NCBI GenBank assembly: GCA_937967535.1
Contig: CALCMV010000320.1
Coordinates: forward strand, 1-11,110
Reading direction: 5' to 3'
Length of the DNA stretch: 11,110 nucleotides
DNA from: an uncultured Saprospiraceae bacterium
GTDB taxonomy: Bacteria; Bacteroidota; Bacteroidia; Chitinophagales; Saprospiraceae
A program made the position numbers and the translations under genes. The number at the start of each line of letters is the position of its first letter. Within the stretch, counting starts at the first letter, position 1. This document shows positions 1-6,269 of this stretch, piece by piece. Under the pieces are notes generated by a model. The model saw nothing but the letters and a program-made list of their open reading frames with translations, was not told where the DNA came from and searched no databases.

Positions 1-27
1 CGTCGGACATTTTCAAAATGTCCGACG
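1..27. repeat. Perfect 13-bp palindrome, CGTCGGAC family copy A
   Basis: The arms CGTCGGACATTTT and AAAATGTCCGACG are perfect reverse complements around a single central C. As RNA this would form a hairpin with almost no loop. As DNA it is a potential cruciform or a binding site for a dimeric protein. It touches the window edge, so the element may extend further left. Confidence 0.85.
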
Positions 28-122
28 ACAACATTTTCTCATTATTCATTTATAATGAATCATTTACAAAATTAAAATAAAATAATTTATTAATAATCAT
101 TCAAATTAAAATGTAGATTCAT

Positions 123-153
123 CTCGTCTGACATTTTGAAAATGTCCGACGAG
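123..153. repeat. 15-bp palindrome, CGTCGGAC family copy B
   Basis: Arms CTCGTCTGACATTTT (123-137) and AAAATGTCCGACGAG (139-153) surround a central G and differ from perfect symmetry at one position. The core is the same as in copy A at 1-27, with the left arm lengthened by CT and carrying T in place of G. The flanks are otherwise unlike copy A, so these look like two copies of a small dispersed element rather than one duplicated segment. Confidence 0.85.
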
Positions 154-324
154 TAAGGTTTGCAAAATGCTGAAAATCAGTACATTAAACGCTGCCATGT
201 TTTTACCAATGCAAAACGTTACAATCAGCAAAATTTGTAGAATATAGGCGCAAGTCGGAGGCATTAGGCTAAGTATGCACATTCGGTGGTATGCAAGCAA
301 AATAGGTTAGACCCAAAATCTATA

Positions 325-406
325 CTCGTCGGACGAATCCCTTTACAAAAAGCGAATATTTGGATGGTCAAATGCTGGTTTTCTATAAAAATATTCGTCA
401 GACGAG
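325..406. repeat. Split inverted repeat with CTCGTCnGACGAAT arms
   Basis: Arms CTCGTCGGACGAAT (325-338) and ATTCGTCAGACGAG (393-406) match in inverted orientation at 13 of 14 positions and are separated by 54 bp. A second nested pair, CGAATATTT (353-361) with AAATATTCG (389-397), overlaps the right arm and would compete with it. The arms share the CTCGTCnGAC half-site of copies A and B, so this may be an expanded or rearranged member of the same family. Confidence 0.7.
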
Positions 407-435
407 AGTACTCTATTTTAGTCGAACATCTCTAA

Positions 436-479
436 AAATTCCAAATTCCAAAAATAAAAAATCTTGGAATTTGGGATTT
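436..479 (-). terminator. Hairpin at the 3' end of the 1172-aa gene
   Basis: Sixteen-base arms (436-451 and 464-479) pair with one mismatch, around a 12-nt A-rich loop. The hairpin begins two bases after the TAA stop codon of the large minus-strand gene, where a terminator would be expected. The arms are AT-rich (AATTCCAA type) and the downstream minus strand has only a modest T run, so this is a probable and not a classic strong terminator. Confidence 0.6.
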
Positions 480-480
480 G

Positions 481-3400
481 TTACCAATCTCCTTCTTCTT
501 CGTAGAGTGGGTTGTCGCGTTCGGCATTTTTGTCGCCTTTTTTGACGCGGTTTTTGTAGCGGTTTTTGAGTTTTTCTTTTTCTTTCTTGATGTCTTCAAG
601 AATTTGTGCTGCGGTACGGACTCCCTCGGCGGGTGGCGTATCGTCGGTATTTAAGGCGGAGTTGACGGTTTTGCCTTCGGCGGCGCGGCGTGCAGCGCGT
701 TCTTTGGCAAGTTGGGCTTCGAGCGCAGCTTTTTGTCGCTTGATGGATTCGAGTTCGCTGTTCGTAGTGGTCGTGGTGGTTGCAGGAGTTTCAACGACTT
801 TTTCTACTACAACGGGAGCGGGCTGGCTGAAGGTTTTGAGTTGCTCCTCCGCAGCAAGGCGGGCGGCTCGCTCGGCTTGGAGTTCTGCCTCTAGTTGTTG
901 TACGGTTTTTTGGCTGCTTGTATTGTCAACTACTCTGGTGGTTTCGATTTGTACGGGGGGAGTAGTAGACCGCGCAGCTTTGAGTTCGGTTTCGGCTTGG
1001 ATGCGGTTTTGTTTTTCGATTTCAAGCTGACGGGCGAGTTCTTCAGAACGACGCTCGGCTTCGGCTCTTATTGCTTGTTTTTCTTGGTCACTCATCGTGG
1101 GAGGGGCAACTTCTACGGATGAGGCAGGAATTTCTTCTGTTACAGTTTGTTCTACAACTTCCTCGACGCTTGGTACTGCGGTTTCGACTTCTTCTGTGAT
1201 AGTTTCGGTTGTGGTTTTGGCAGCTTCTGCTATTTCTATGGCAGCGAGTCTTTCTCTTTCGCGTTGCTCGGCTTCTTGTTGGCGGCGAGCGAGTTCGGCA
1301 GCTTCGCGTGCGGCTTTGCGCTCGGCGCGGCGGCTTGCACGAGTAGATACAGGTTCGGTTTCGACTACTTCCTCAACTATGGTTTCTGTTGGGACTATTT
1401 CCTCAACTATACTTTCTTCTATCACTTCCTCTACCATTTCCGGCGCAGGTTCAGGGACGATGGTTTCGACCACTGTTTCCTCAACTTCCATGACGGGAAG
1501 CGTTTCTACGATTTCAGGTTCGGGGCTTGGAATAACCGTCTGTACTACTTCCTCTGTAATGGTTTCGGTATCGGTTTGAGTAGCTTTTGCTTTTTCTATC
1601 TCTGCAAGTCGGTCTGCTTCGCGCTGCTTGGCTTCTTTTTCGAGTCGTGCAAGTTCGGCGCGTTTGCGCTCGGCTTTGCGCTCGGCACGACGCTGTGCAG
1701 GGCTAAGTTGGGTTGCCGGCGTACTAATGTTTTCTTCTAATTGGGCAGCTTGTTGGTCAATGACTTCTTGTGCCGTTGGTATTTCAGTTTCTACGATTTC
1801 TTCTAGTACTTCCGGCGCAGGTTCAGGGACGATGGTTTCGACCACTGTTTCCTCAACTTCCATGACTAGAGGCGGAGGCGTTTCTACGATTTCAGGTTCG
1901 GGGCTTGGAATGACCGTCTGTACTACTTCCTCTGCAATGGTTTCGGTGTTGGTTTTGGCAGCTTCTGCGGCTTGTATGGCAGCAAGTCGGTCTGCTTCGC
2001 GCTGCTCTGCTTCTTGTTTGAGTTGGGCGAGTTGGGCGGCTTCGCGTGCTTCACGACGTTGGGCGCGAAGTTCGGCGCGAGTGAACTGAGGTTCGGTTTC
2101 GACGACTTCTTCAACTGTGGTTTCTGTTGCAACTGCTTCTTCAACTATGCTTTCTTCTGCCATTTCTGGCGCAGGTTCAGGGACGATGGTTTCGACCACT
2201 GTTTCCTCAACTTCCATGACGGGAGGTGTTGGTATTTCTTCCGCGATTGGTTCGGGAATGTTTGTTGGTTCTGTTTTAATATCTTCTTTGACCTGTGCCA
2301 ATCTGTCCGGCGAGAGTATGCTGCTACGAACCGGAGTTTCGGGTACTTCTTCGACCACTGTTTCTGTTACGACTTGTTCGACTGGCTCTTGCTGTAAAGC
2401 GGCGATTCTTTCTGCCTCGCGTTGTTCAGCTTCTTGTCGGCGTTGGGCGAGTTGTTCGGCTTCGCGCTCGGCTTTGCGTTGGGCGCGAAGTTCGGCGCGG
2501 GTGGGTTTTGGTGGGGTAGATTCGGTAGCTTCTGCCAATGCTGTTTCTTGTGCGGCAATGACTTCTTTTGCTGTCGGTGCTTGTGCTTCTTCTATGACTT
2601 CTTCTACTATAGGTGCGGGTTCGGGAATGATTTCCTCTAGCACTTCTTCCTGCGTCGGTTCTTCTACTTCCGTCATAGCAACGGTTTCGCTTACTTCATC
2701 TGTCAATGTAGCCTGAACGATTGGGTCGCTAGCACGGGCGGCATCCAAAAGGGCAACTTTTTCTTCGACGCGCGTAACGCTTATACGTGCAGCAGTAAGT
2801 GCTGAAAGTGCCGAAAGTACATTGTCGTCGCTAGTTTTTTTCATGGCTTTTTCGACGGCTTTTTGAGCTTTTCCAAGTTTGCTTTCGGCTACGCGGCGGT
2901 ATCTGAGGGCTTCGCGCTCGGCTTGCGAAACAGCTTCGGAGGGAATACCGTCAAAAACTTGTATATCGGGCAGACTTGCTTTGATTTCGTTGAGTTGAAC
3001 GAGGAGGTCGTCGTTTTCTCCGCCTGTGGGCGTGAGTGGTGCGACTTCTTCTATGATTTCTGCCGGAGCAGTTGGTGTTTCTACGATGGCTTTGCGTGCA
3101 GCTTCTTCCTGTGCTGCTTTTTGAGCAGCTTCGGCAGCAGCTATCCGTGCGGCTTCTTGTTCGGCGGCGATTTCAGCTTGTCGTGCTTGCTCGGCAGCGA
3201 TGGCTGCTGCGCGTTCTTCTTCGCGCTTTTTGGCTTCTGTTTCCGCACGTTGGCGAGCGATTTCGGCTTGGCGTTCTGCTTCGAGTTGTTCGGCATCGAG
3301 TTGGGCTTTGCGTTCTGCTTCGGCAGCTTGCTCTGCTGCTATACGTGCAGTTTCTTCTTCGGCTTTTCGCTCTGCTTCGAGTACGGCAGCTTTGGTGGCT

Positions 3401-3999
3401 TCGTCAATTTCCTGAATGTCTTCATCTTGGGCTTGTGCAGTATCGGCAGGTCTGATGTAGCTGTCGCTTTTCTGTCTGAATTTGTCTGCTGCTTTTCTTT
3501 TTCGTACAGCATCTTTGCGTTCTTTTGCCTTAGCTGCTATTGCTTTTTTGCGTAGCTTTTCTTCTTCGGCTTCTACTCTGCGGCGTTCTCTTTCTTCTGC
3601 TACTTCTTTTTTAGCGAGGTCTTCGGCAGAGAGTTGTTCCATTTCACGCTCTCCTTGCACTTCTGCATCTTCCTCTGCAATCGGCTCATCTTCGTCCTCT
3701 TTCGGCTCAATAGGGTCTAAGCCTTCTTTTTCTCTTTTGACCTGCTCCAATATTTCTTCCTGCTCTTTTTTCAATGCCGCAACTGCTTCTTTTGCTGCTT
3801 TTCTTTGCTCTTTTGCTCTTGTTCTCGCTTCTTTTTTCGCTAATTTTTCCAAACGAGCAGTTTCTCTTTTTTCTGCTTGTTCTTTCAATTTAATGAGTTC
3901 TTCGGAAGGCTTGAGCGTATCTTCCGCATTTGTGGCATCTTGTGCTTGCATGAGCAAAATGGACATGCAAAATAACAATGTCAGGATGAATTGTTTCAT
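481..3999 (-). CDS. Large exported coiled-coil repeat protein
   Basis: The 1172-residue product begins with a signal peptide (about residues 1-19, MKQFILTLLF..., cleavage likely near QAQ-D), so it is probably exported to the periplasm or envelope. Residues ~25-315 are almost entirely Glu, Lys, Arg and Ala, consistent with coiled coil or single alpha-helix. Residues ~327-435 are more complex and may be a small domain. Four basic-helical modules (starting RAELRAQR or similar) lie near 499, 640, 767 and 886. They alternate with acidic Val/Pro linkers containing VEETVVETIVPEPAPE (three exact copies, residues about 594-611, 712-729, 836-853). Further coiled coil covers ~969-1120, and the basic tail 1128-1172 ends in EEEGDW. 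The style is like TolA or TonB spacers, but no TonB C-terminal domain, OmpA domain or type IX sorting domain is visible. The start is the only ATG giving a signal peptide. Function is unknown; a structural or spacer role is inference. Confidence 0.85.
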   Translation of the reverse strand: MKQFILTLLFCMSILLMQAQDATNAEDTLKPSEELIKLKEQAEKRETARLEKLAKKEARTRAKEQRKAAKEAVAALKKEQEEILEQVKREKEGLDPIEPKEDEDEPIAEEDAEVQGEREMEQLSAEDLAKKEVAEERERRRVEAEEEKLRKKAIAAKAKERKDAVRKRKAADKFRQKSDSYIRPADTAQAQDEDIQEIDEATKAAVLEAERKAEEETARIAAEQAAEAERKAQLDAEQLEAERQAEIARQRAETEAKKREEERAAAIAAEQARQAEIAAEQEAARIAAAEAAQKAAQEEAARKAIVETPTAPAEIIEEVAPLTPTGGENDDLLVQLNEIKASLPDIQVFDGIPSEAVSQAEREALRYRRVAESKLGKAQKAVEKAMKKTSDDNVLSALSALTAARISVTRVEEKVALLDAARASDPIVQATLTDEVSETVAMTEVEEPTQEEVLEEIIPEPAPIVEEVIEEAQAPTAKEVIAAQETALAEATESTPPKPTRAELRAQRKAEREAEQLAQRRQEAEQREAERIAALQQEPVEQVVTETVVEEVPETPVRSSILSPDRLAQVKEDIKTEPTNIPEPIAEEIPTPPVMEVEETVVETIVPEPAPEMAEESIVEEAVATETTVEEVVETEPQFTRAELRAQRREAREAAQLAQLKQEAEQREADRLAAIQAAEAAKTNTETIAEEVVQTVIPSPEPEIVETPPPLVMEVEETVVETIVPEPAPEVLEEIVETEIPTAQEVIDQQAAQLEENISTPATQLSPAQRRAERKAERKRAELARLEKEAKQREADRLAEIEKAKATQTDTETITEEVVQTVIPSPEPEIVETLPVMEVEETVVETIVPEPAPEMVEEVIEESIVEEIVPTETIVEEVVETEPVSTRASRRAERKAAREAAELARRQQEAEQRERERLAAIEIAEAAKTTTETITEEVETAVPSVEEVVEQTVTEEIPASSVEVAPPTMSDQEKQAIRAEAERRSEELARQLEIEKQNRIQAETELKAARSTTPPVQIETTRVVDNTSSQKTVQQLEAELQAERAARLAAEEQLKTFSQPAPVVVEKVVETPATTTTTTNSELESIKRQKAALEAQLAKERAARRAAEGKTVNSALNTDDTPPAEGVRTAAQILEDIKKEKEKLKNRYKNRVKKGDKNAERDNPLYEEEGDW
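1442..1569 (-). repeat. Intragenic repeat unit, copy 1
   Basis: Bases 1442-1494 form a 53-bp sequence that recurs exactly at 1814-1866 and 2168-2220, 372 and 354 bp apart. Bases 1500-1569 recur at 1878-1947 with only two differences in 70. In the protein these encode the VEETVVETIVPEPAPE linker and the adjoining ETITEEVVQTVIPSPEPE-type segment. Identity at synonymous positions points to recent duplication or gene conversion. Confidence 0.9.
1814..1947 (-). repeat. Intragenic repeat unit, copy 2
   Basis: This second copy consists of the exact 53-bp block (1814-1866) and the 70-bp block (1878-1947, 68 of 70 identical to 1500-1569). It carries six extra bases between the blocks relative to copy 1, which adds two residues in frame (VETPPPLVME instead of VETLPVME). 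Confidence 0.9.
2168..2220 (-). repeat. Intragenic repeat unit, copy 3
   Basis: This is the third exact copy of the 53-bp block. The following 70-bp block is absent here; a different Ile/Pro/Glu-rich segment takes its place, so this copy is older or has been partly replaced. Confidence 0.9.
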
Positions 4000-4239
4000 A
4001 GCTAATTTATTAATTGTCGGACTGCTGTTGAATCGTTCTTAGATTTAACTTTGGATTTTGAATGAGTGAATTTTGAATGTCCTAATTCACGATTTTCTCC
4101 ATATAATTCGCGTAATATTTTTATTTATTTTATTGAAAATTATTAATAATACATTTTCATAAGTAATAATTATAAAAAAATTACACAAACTATCACGTTA
4201 AAATATATAATTATATGGACAGAATTTAATGTGTTCGCT

Positions 4240-4344
4240 AATTATGAATTTTGAATGATAAAAAATATTTAATTTATTAATTATTAATTATCAGTAAAAA
4301 ACAAAGTGAAATTTGAATTTATTTGTCATTCAAAATTCATAATT
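4240..4344. repeat. Perfect 19-bp inverted repeat, AT-rich loop
   Basis: AATTATGAATTTTGAATGA (4240-4258) has its exact reverse complement at 4326-4344, with a 67-bp AT-rich interval. Just outside, TTCGC on the left and GCGAA on the right extend the symmetry after an offset. Similar GAATTTTGAATG words occur near 4056-4079 and inverted near 10320-10340, so this may be one instance of a low-complexity family. Confidence 0.7.
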
Positions 4345-4494
4345 CAAAATTTGGCGAAGACATTAAGAATTATCTTTAATTTACATGTTCTAAACAAAAA
4401 AAAAGAAGAATAGGTCTGTTGTAATTTTAAACAATCCTAATTCTGTACATGCTCTAACGTTTTCTAATTACAATTTACAAATTTTAGGATAGTC

Positions 4495-4533
4495 TAAAGA
4501 ATAAGCTCGTCGAAATGTCGATATTATTCTTTA
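4495..4533. repeat. Stem-loop with CTCGTCG in the loop
   Basis: TAAAGAATAA (4495-4504) and TTATTCTTTA (4524-4533) pair perfectly over 10 bp. A further TCG/CGA triplet (4507-4509 with 4519-4521) can pair inside. The loop begins with CTCGTCG, like the half-site of the palindromes at 1-153, but lacks the rest of that element. It could be a small-RNA hairpin or a terminator, but no T run follows on either strand. Confidence 0.5.
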
Positions 4534-4614
4534 AAGCATCTTTAAAATATGGCAATTTTGTCGAGTCAGGGTAAAGTTGAAAATAAGTTATATTTCAAAA
4601 TATTCTCATAAACA

Positions 4615-4629
4615 CTTGTTACTAACAAG
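4615..4629. repeat. Short perfect palindrome CTTGTTA-C-TAACAAG
   Basis: Seven-base arms are perfectly complementary around one central C. It sits alone in non-coding DNA roughly 240 bp beyond the stop codon of the RsmI-like gene. It could be an operator-like site, though chance is also possible in sequence this AT-rich. Confidence 0.45.
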
Positions 4630-4827
4630 CAAAAATAACCGAATAATACTGAATTTTCAAAATATTAAGGGGTGAATTGAGTAGGAAATACTTTTTTGTG
4701 ACGTTAAAAATCAGACTTTGGGACTTTTCGCGGGGGGAATTGTTCTTTGTTTTGTGTTCTTGTGTTTGTTTAGTATTATTTTTAATGCGAATAAGGGCTT
4801 GGCTAAAATGTTATTTTTAGCTCATAT

Positions 4828-4852
4828 CTAAGGCATTTTGAAAATGTCTTAG
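4828..4852 (-). terminator. Palindrome downstream of RsmI-like gene
   Basis: CTAAGGCATTTT (4828-4839) and AAAATGTCTTAG (4841-4852) are inverted copies with one mismatch that becomes a G-U pair in one RNA strand. The centre is a single G. It lies about 15 bases after the stop codon of the methyltransferase gene, fitting a 3'-end role, but lacks a T run. Its core CATTTTGAAAATGTC is identical to that of the palindrome at 123-153, while the outer arms differ. Confidence 0.5.
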
Positions 4853-4867
4853 CGGACGTCTCACTAC

Positions 4868-5650
4868 TTATTTCCTGTTTTTTCTTGTTCCTTTAAATTT
4901 TGAAGATTTTGGCTTTTTTGCTTTGTAGGTTTTTTGCGAAGCATTATAAATGAGAAAAATCGCCGGGCGTTTGTGCAAATCGGGTAGTGGATTTTGCTGC
5001 CATTCTTGGATGGTTTTGGTGCTGATAAATTGGGTGGGCAGGGTCAAATCGGCTGCAATGCAAAAGCGGGTGTAAGGACTCAAATGTTTTATGGCATCTT
5101 GTATCAAGGCATTGTTGCGGTAGGGGGTTTCGATGAAGATGCGGGTTTGGTTGTGGGCAATGGACTGGCTTTCTTGGCGTTTGAGGGCTTTGATACGGGC
5201 ATCCGGCTTGGAGGGGAGATAGCCCGAAAAAGCAAATTGTTGACCGTTCATACCTGATGCCATGAGTGCCAGCAAGATAGAGGAAGGACCAACAAATGGC
5301 ACAATTGTGACTCCCTGACGATGCGCCAAATCCACGATTTCTGCGCCCGGGTCTGCTACGCCCGGACAACCGGCTTCGGAGAGTAAACCTATGTTTTTTC
5401 CCTCAAAAATATCGTTTAAAAATGTCTCGCGCTCGTTTTCGTCGGTGTGTTTGTTGAGTTCGTAAAAGGTCATGTCAGCGAAAGGAACGGGCGTTTTGAG
5501 GTCTTTCAAAAATCGTCTTGCAGTCTTGGCGCGTTCTGCAATGAAGGTGTCAAGCGTATGCACAATCTCAATCGCATATTGTGGTAAAGCAATCGTGGCT
5601 TTCTCTCCCATCGAACTTGGTATCAGATACAATTTCCCTTGTTGATTCAT
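4868..5650 (-). CDS. RsmI-like SAM-dependent methyltransferase
   Basis: The 260-residue protein belongs to the tetrapyrrole methylase fold, closest to RsmI, which 2'-O-methylates cytidine 1402 of 16S rRNA. Visible signatures are the N-terminal GKLYLIPSS strand (5-13), the glycine-rich SEAGCPGVADPG loop (91-102) that shapes the S-adenosylmethionine site, VGPSS (120-124), FSGYLPSK (141-148) and IETPYRNN (173-180). Canonical RsmI starts with a PTPIGN motif; here it is PSSMGE, and the protein is shorter than the roughly 280-290 residues of E. coli RsmI. This fits the second, shorter RsmI-related protein common in Bacteroidota, whose substrate I do not know. A lysine-rich tail (239-260) suggests RNA binding. 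The ATG at 5648-5650 lies only four bases after the promoter -7 box, implying a leaderless or nearly leaderless mRNA. Confidence 0.9.
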   Translation of the reverse strand: MNQQGKLYLIPSSMGEKATIALPQYAIEIVHTLDTFIAERAKTARRFLKDLKTPVPFADMTFYELNKHTDENERETFLNDIFEGKNIGLLSEAGCPGVADPGAEIVDLAHRQGVTIVPFVGPSSILLALMASGMNGQQFAFSGYLPSKPDARIKALKRQESQSIAHNQTRIFIETPYRNNALIQDAIKHLSPYTRFCIAADLTLPTQFISTKTIQEWQQNPLPDLHKRPAIFLIYNASQKTYKAKKPKSSKFKGTRKNRK

Positions 5651-5652
5651 CT

Positions 5653-5686
5653 TGCAAAGATATGAGATTTGAGACGAGAGACAAGA
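5653..5686. repeat. 34-bp inverted repeat, left arm (promoter)
   Basis: This is the exact reverse complement of 6363-6396. It spans the complete -33 element, spacer, -7 box and the following CA of the RsmI-like promoter. Identity stops two to three bases short of the start codon. Confidence 0.95.
5655..5684 (-). promoter_or_regulatory. Promoter of the RsmI-like gene
   Basis: Read on the minus strand, TTG (5684-5682) is followed by a 19-nt spacer and TATCTTTG (5662-5655). This matches the Bacteroidota sigma factor consensus (TTTG or TTG near -33, TAnnTTTG near -7). Transcription should start within a few bases of the ATG at 5650, leaving no room for a ribosome binding site. The sequence is identical to the tmk promoter, as part of a perfect 34-bp inverted repeat. 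Confidence 0.8.
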
Positions 5687-5797
5687 GACTTGAGAGGAGA
5701 GATTTGAGAGGGGAGAGGAGAGAGGAGAGACGAGAGAGGAGAGACTTGAGACGAGAGACTTGAGACTTGAGACGAGAGAAGAGAGGCTTGAGAGGAA
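5663..5797. repeat. GA-rich simple repeat tract
   Basis: About 135 bp are built from variants of GAGACGAGA, GAGACTTGA, GAGATTTGA and GAGAGGAGA. Purines are strongly concentrated on the plus strand, broken by CTT, TTT and C. It is the inverted counterpart of the CT-rich tracts on the tmk side, so both genes read the same kind of CT-rich sequence upstream. Such tracts can form triplex (H-DNA) or slip during replication; neither is demonstrated here. Confidence 0.9.
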
Positions 5798-6082
5798 TCA
5801 TTTTTGTGGGATGTGGATTTGGTAGATGGTGTGGATGGTGCAGTTTTTTTGTGCGTGATTTTTTTATTATTTAAAATGAATTATGTAATTGTTTTATTTT
5901 TAAATAGAAAGGTGAAATTGCTTGCTTTGTATTTTGGAAATGTAAGGCGAGTAGATTGCCTGAGAAATTATGTAGCGTTATATAGGTTTTGTAAATGGCA
6001 GAGGAGTTTTAACTCAAATTAAAATTAAAAGGTAAATATTTTCTCATTAAACAAATTTAAATACATATAAGTTATTTTACAT

Positions 6083-6126
6083 TTTAATTAAAAACAAAAA
6101 AATAGAATGATTTCTCTCTCGTCTCT
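6083..6126 (+). repeat. 44-bp direct repeat, copy 1
   Basis: The segment TTTAATTAAAAACA..., through a run of seven A, TAGAATGATT and the start of a CT tract, recurs at 6226-6269 with only two differences (C6095 versus T6238 and C6120 versus T6263). The copies are 143 bp apart. Together with the following CT tract this indicates a tandem duplication upstream of tmk. Confidence 0.85.
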
Positions 6127-6168
6127 ATTCTCAAATCTCTCCTCTCAAATCTCTCGTCTCTCGTCTTT
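6111..6168. repeat. CT-rich simple repeat tract 1
   Basis: CTCTCGTCTC, CTCAAATCTC and CTCCTCTC units occupy 58 bp with almost no purines apart from the AAA and G interruptions. It is followed directly by the 63-bp dispersed repeat. It lacks the TTG plus TATCTTTG combination, so it is not obviously a promoter copy. Confidence 0.85.
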
Positions 6169-6228
6169 GGAAATTAGGTAACTGGGAAATTCGGTTTTAA
6201 ATCGTAAGTAATTGATTATCAGTTATTT
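6166..6228 (+). repeat. 63-bp dispersed repeat, copy 1
   Basis: This segment matches 10096-10158 at 62 of 63 positions (A6176 versus C10106), in the same orientation and about 3.9 kb away. Inside it, GGAAATT(A/C)GG and GGAAATTCGG form a short direct repeat, and the second half is AT-rich. It has no coding potential. One copy lies in the intergenic region upstream of tmk, the other in the intergenic region between the oxygenase and the exporter. Confidence 0.95.
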
Positions 6229-6269
6229 AATTAAAAATAAAAAAATAGAATGATTTCTCTCTTGTCTCT
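6226..6269 (+). repeat. 44-bp direct repeat, copy 2
   Basis: This is the second copy of 6083-6126, with two differences. It overlaps the last three bases of the 63-bp dispersed repeat and leads into the longer CT-rich tract that ends at the tmk promoter. Confidence 0.85.

Larger units (their letters stand above)
1..480. other. Non-coding region with palindromic repeats
   Basis: This stretch lies beyond the 3' end of the large minus-strand gene and has no credible coding region. Its small open frames run through palindromes and lack plausible start contexts. It holds two near-perfect CGTCnGAC palindromes (1-27 and 123-153), a related split inverted repeat (325-338 with 393-406), and a hairpin just before the stop codon of the large gene (436-479). 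The part from 40 to 120 is very AT-rich. The arrangement resembles a cluster of REP-type extragenic palindromes behind a gene. Confidence 0.6.
4000..4867. other. 868-bp AT-rich non-coding region
   Basis: This region lies between the starts of the large minus-strand gene and the 3' end of the RsmI-like gene and contains no open frame of note. It should hold the promoter of the 1172-aa gene near 4000-4200, but I could not find a convincing TAnnTTTG box there. It contains four inverted repeats annotated separately (4240-4344, 4495-4533, 4615-4629, 4828-4852). No tRNA or known structured RNA was recognised; an unannotated small RNA between about 4380 and 4560 is possible but unsupported. Confidence 0.5.

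Noticed and set aside
106..300. 64-codon minus-strand frame with hydrophobic residues
   Set aside because: It runs into the palindrome at 123-153, has no start signals and resembles random AT-rich translation.
566..4042. Six long plus-strand open frames (566-1030, 1097-1579, 1628-2089, 2117-2716, 2863-3555, 3482-4042) rich in Ser, Cys and Phe
   Set aside because: They are antisense shadows of the Glu/Lys/Ala-rich repeat gene, whose codon use removes stops on the other strand. They have no signal peptide, domain or start context, and the minus-strand frame is continuous with a good signal peptide and terminator.
5568..5801. Leu/Ser/Arg repeat peptide on the minus strand (SRLKSLLSRLSSLL style)
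   Set aside because: It is a direct translation of the simple repeat and overlaps the start of the methyltransferase gene. The repeat's base composition alone explains the pattern.
5804..6022. 72-codon plus-strand frame between the tracts
   Set aside because: It begins with TTG and lacks a ribosome binding site, promoter and recognisable composition.
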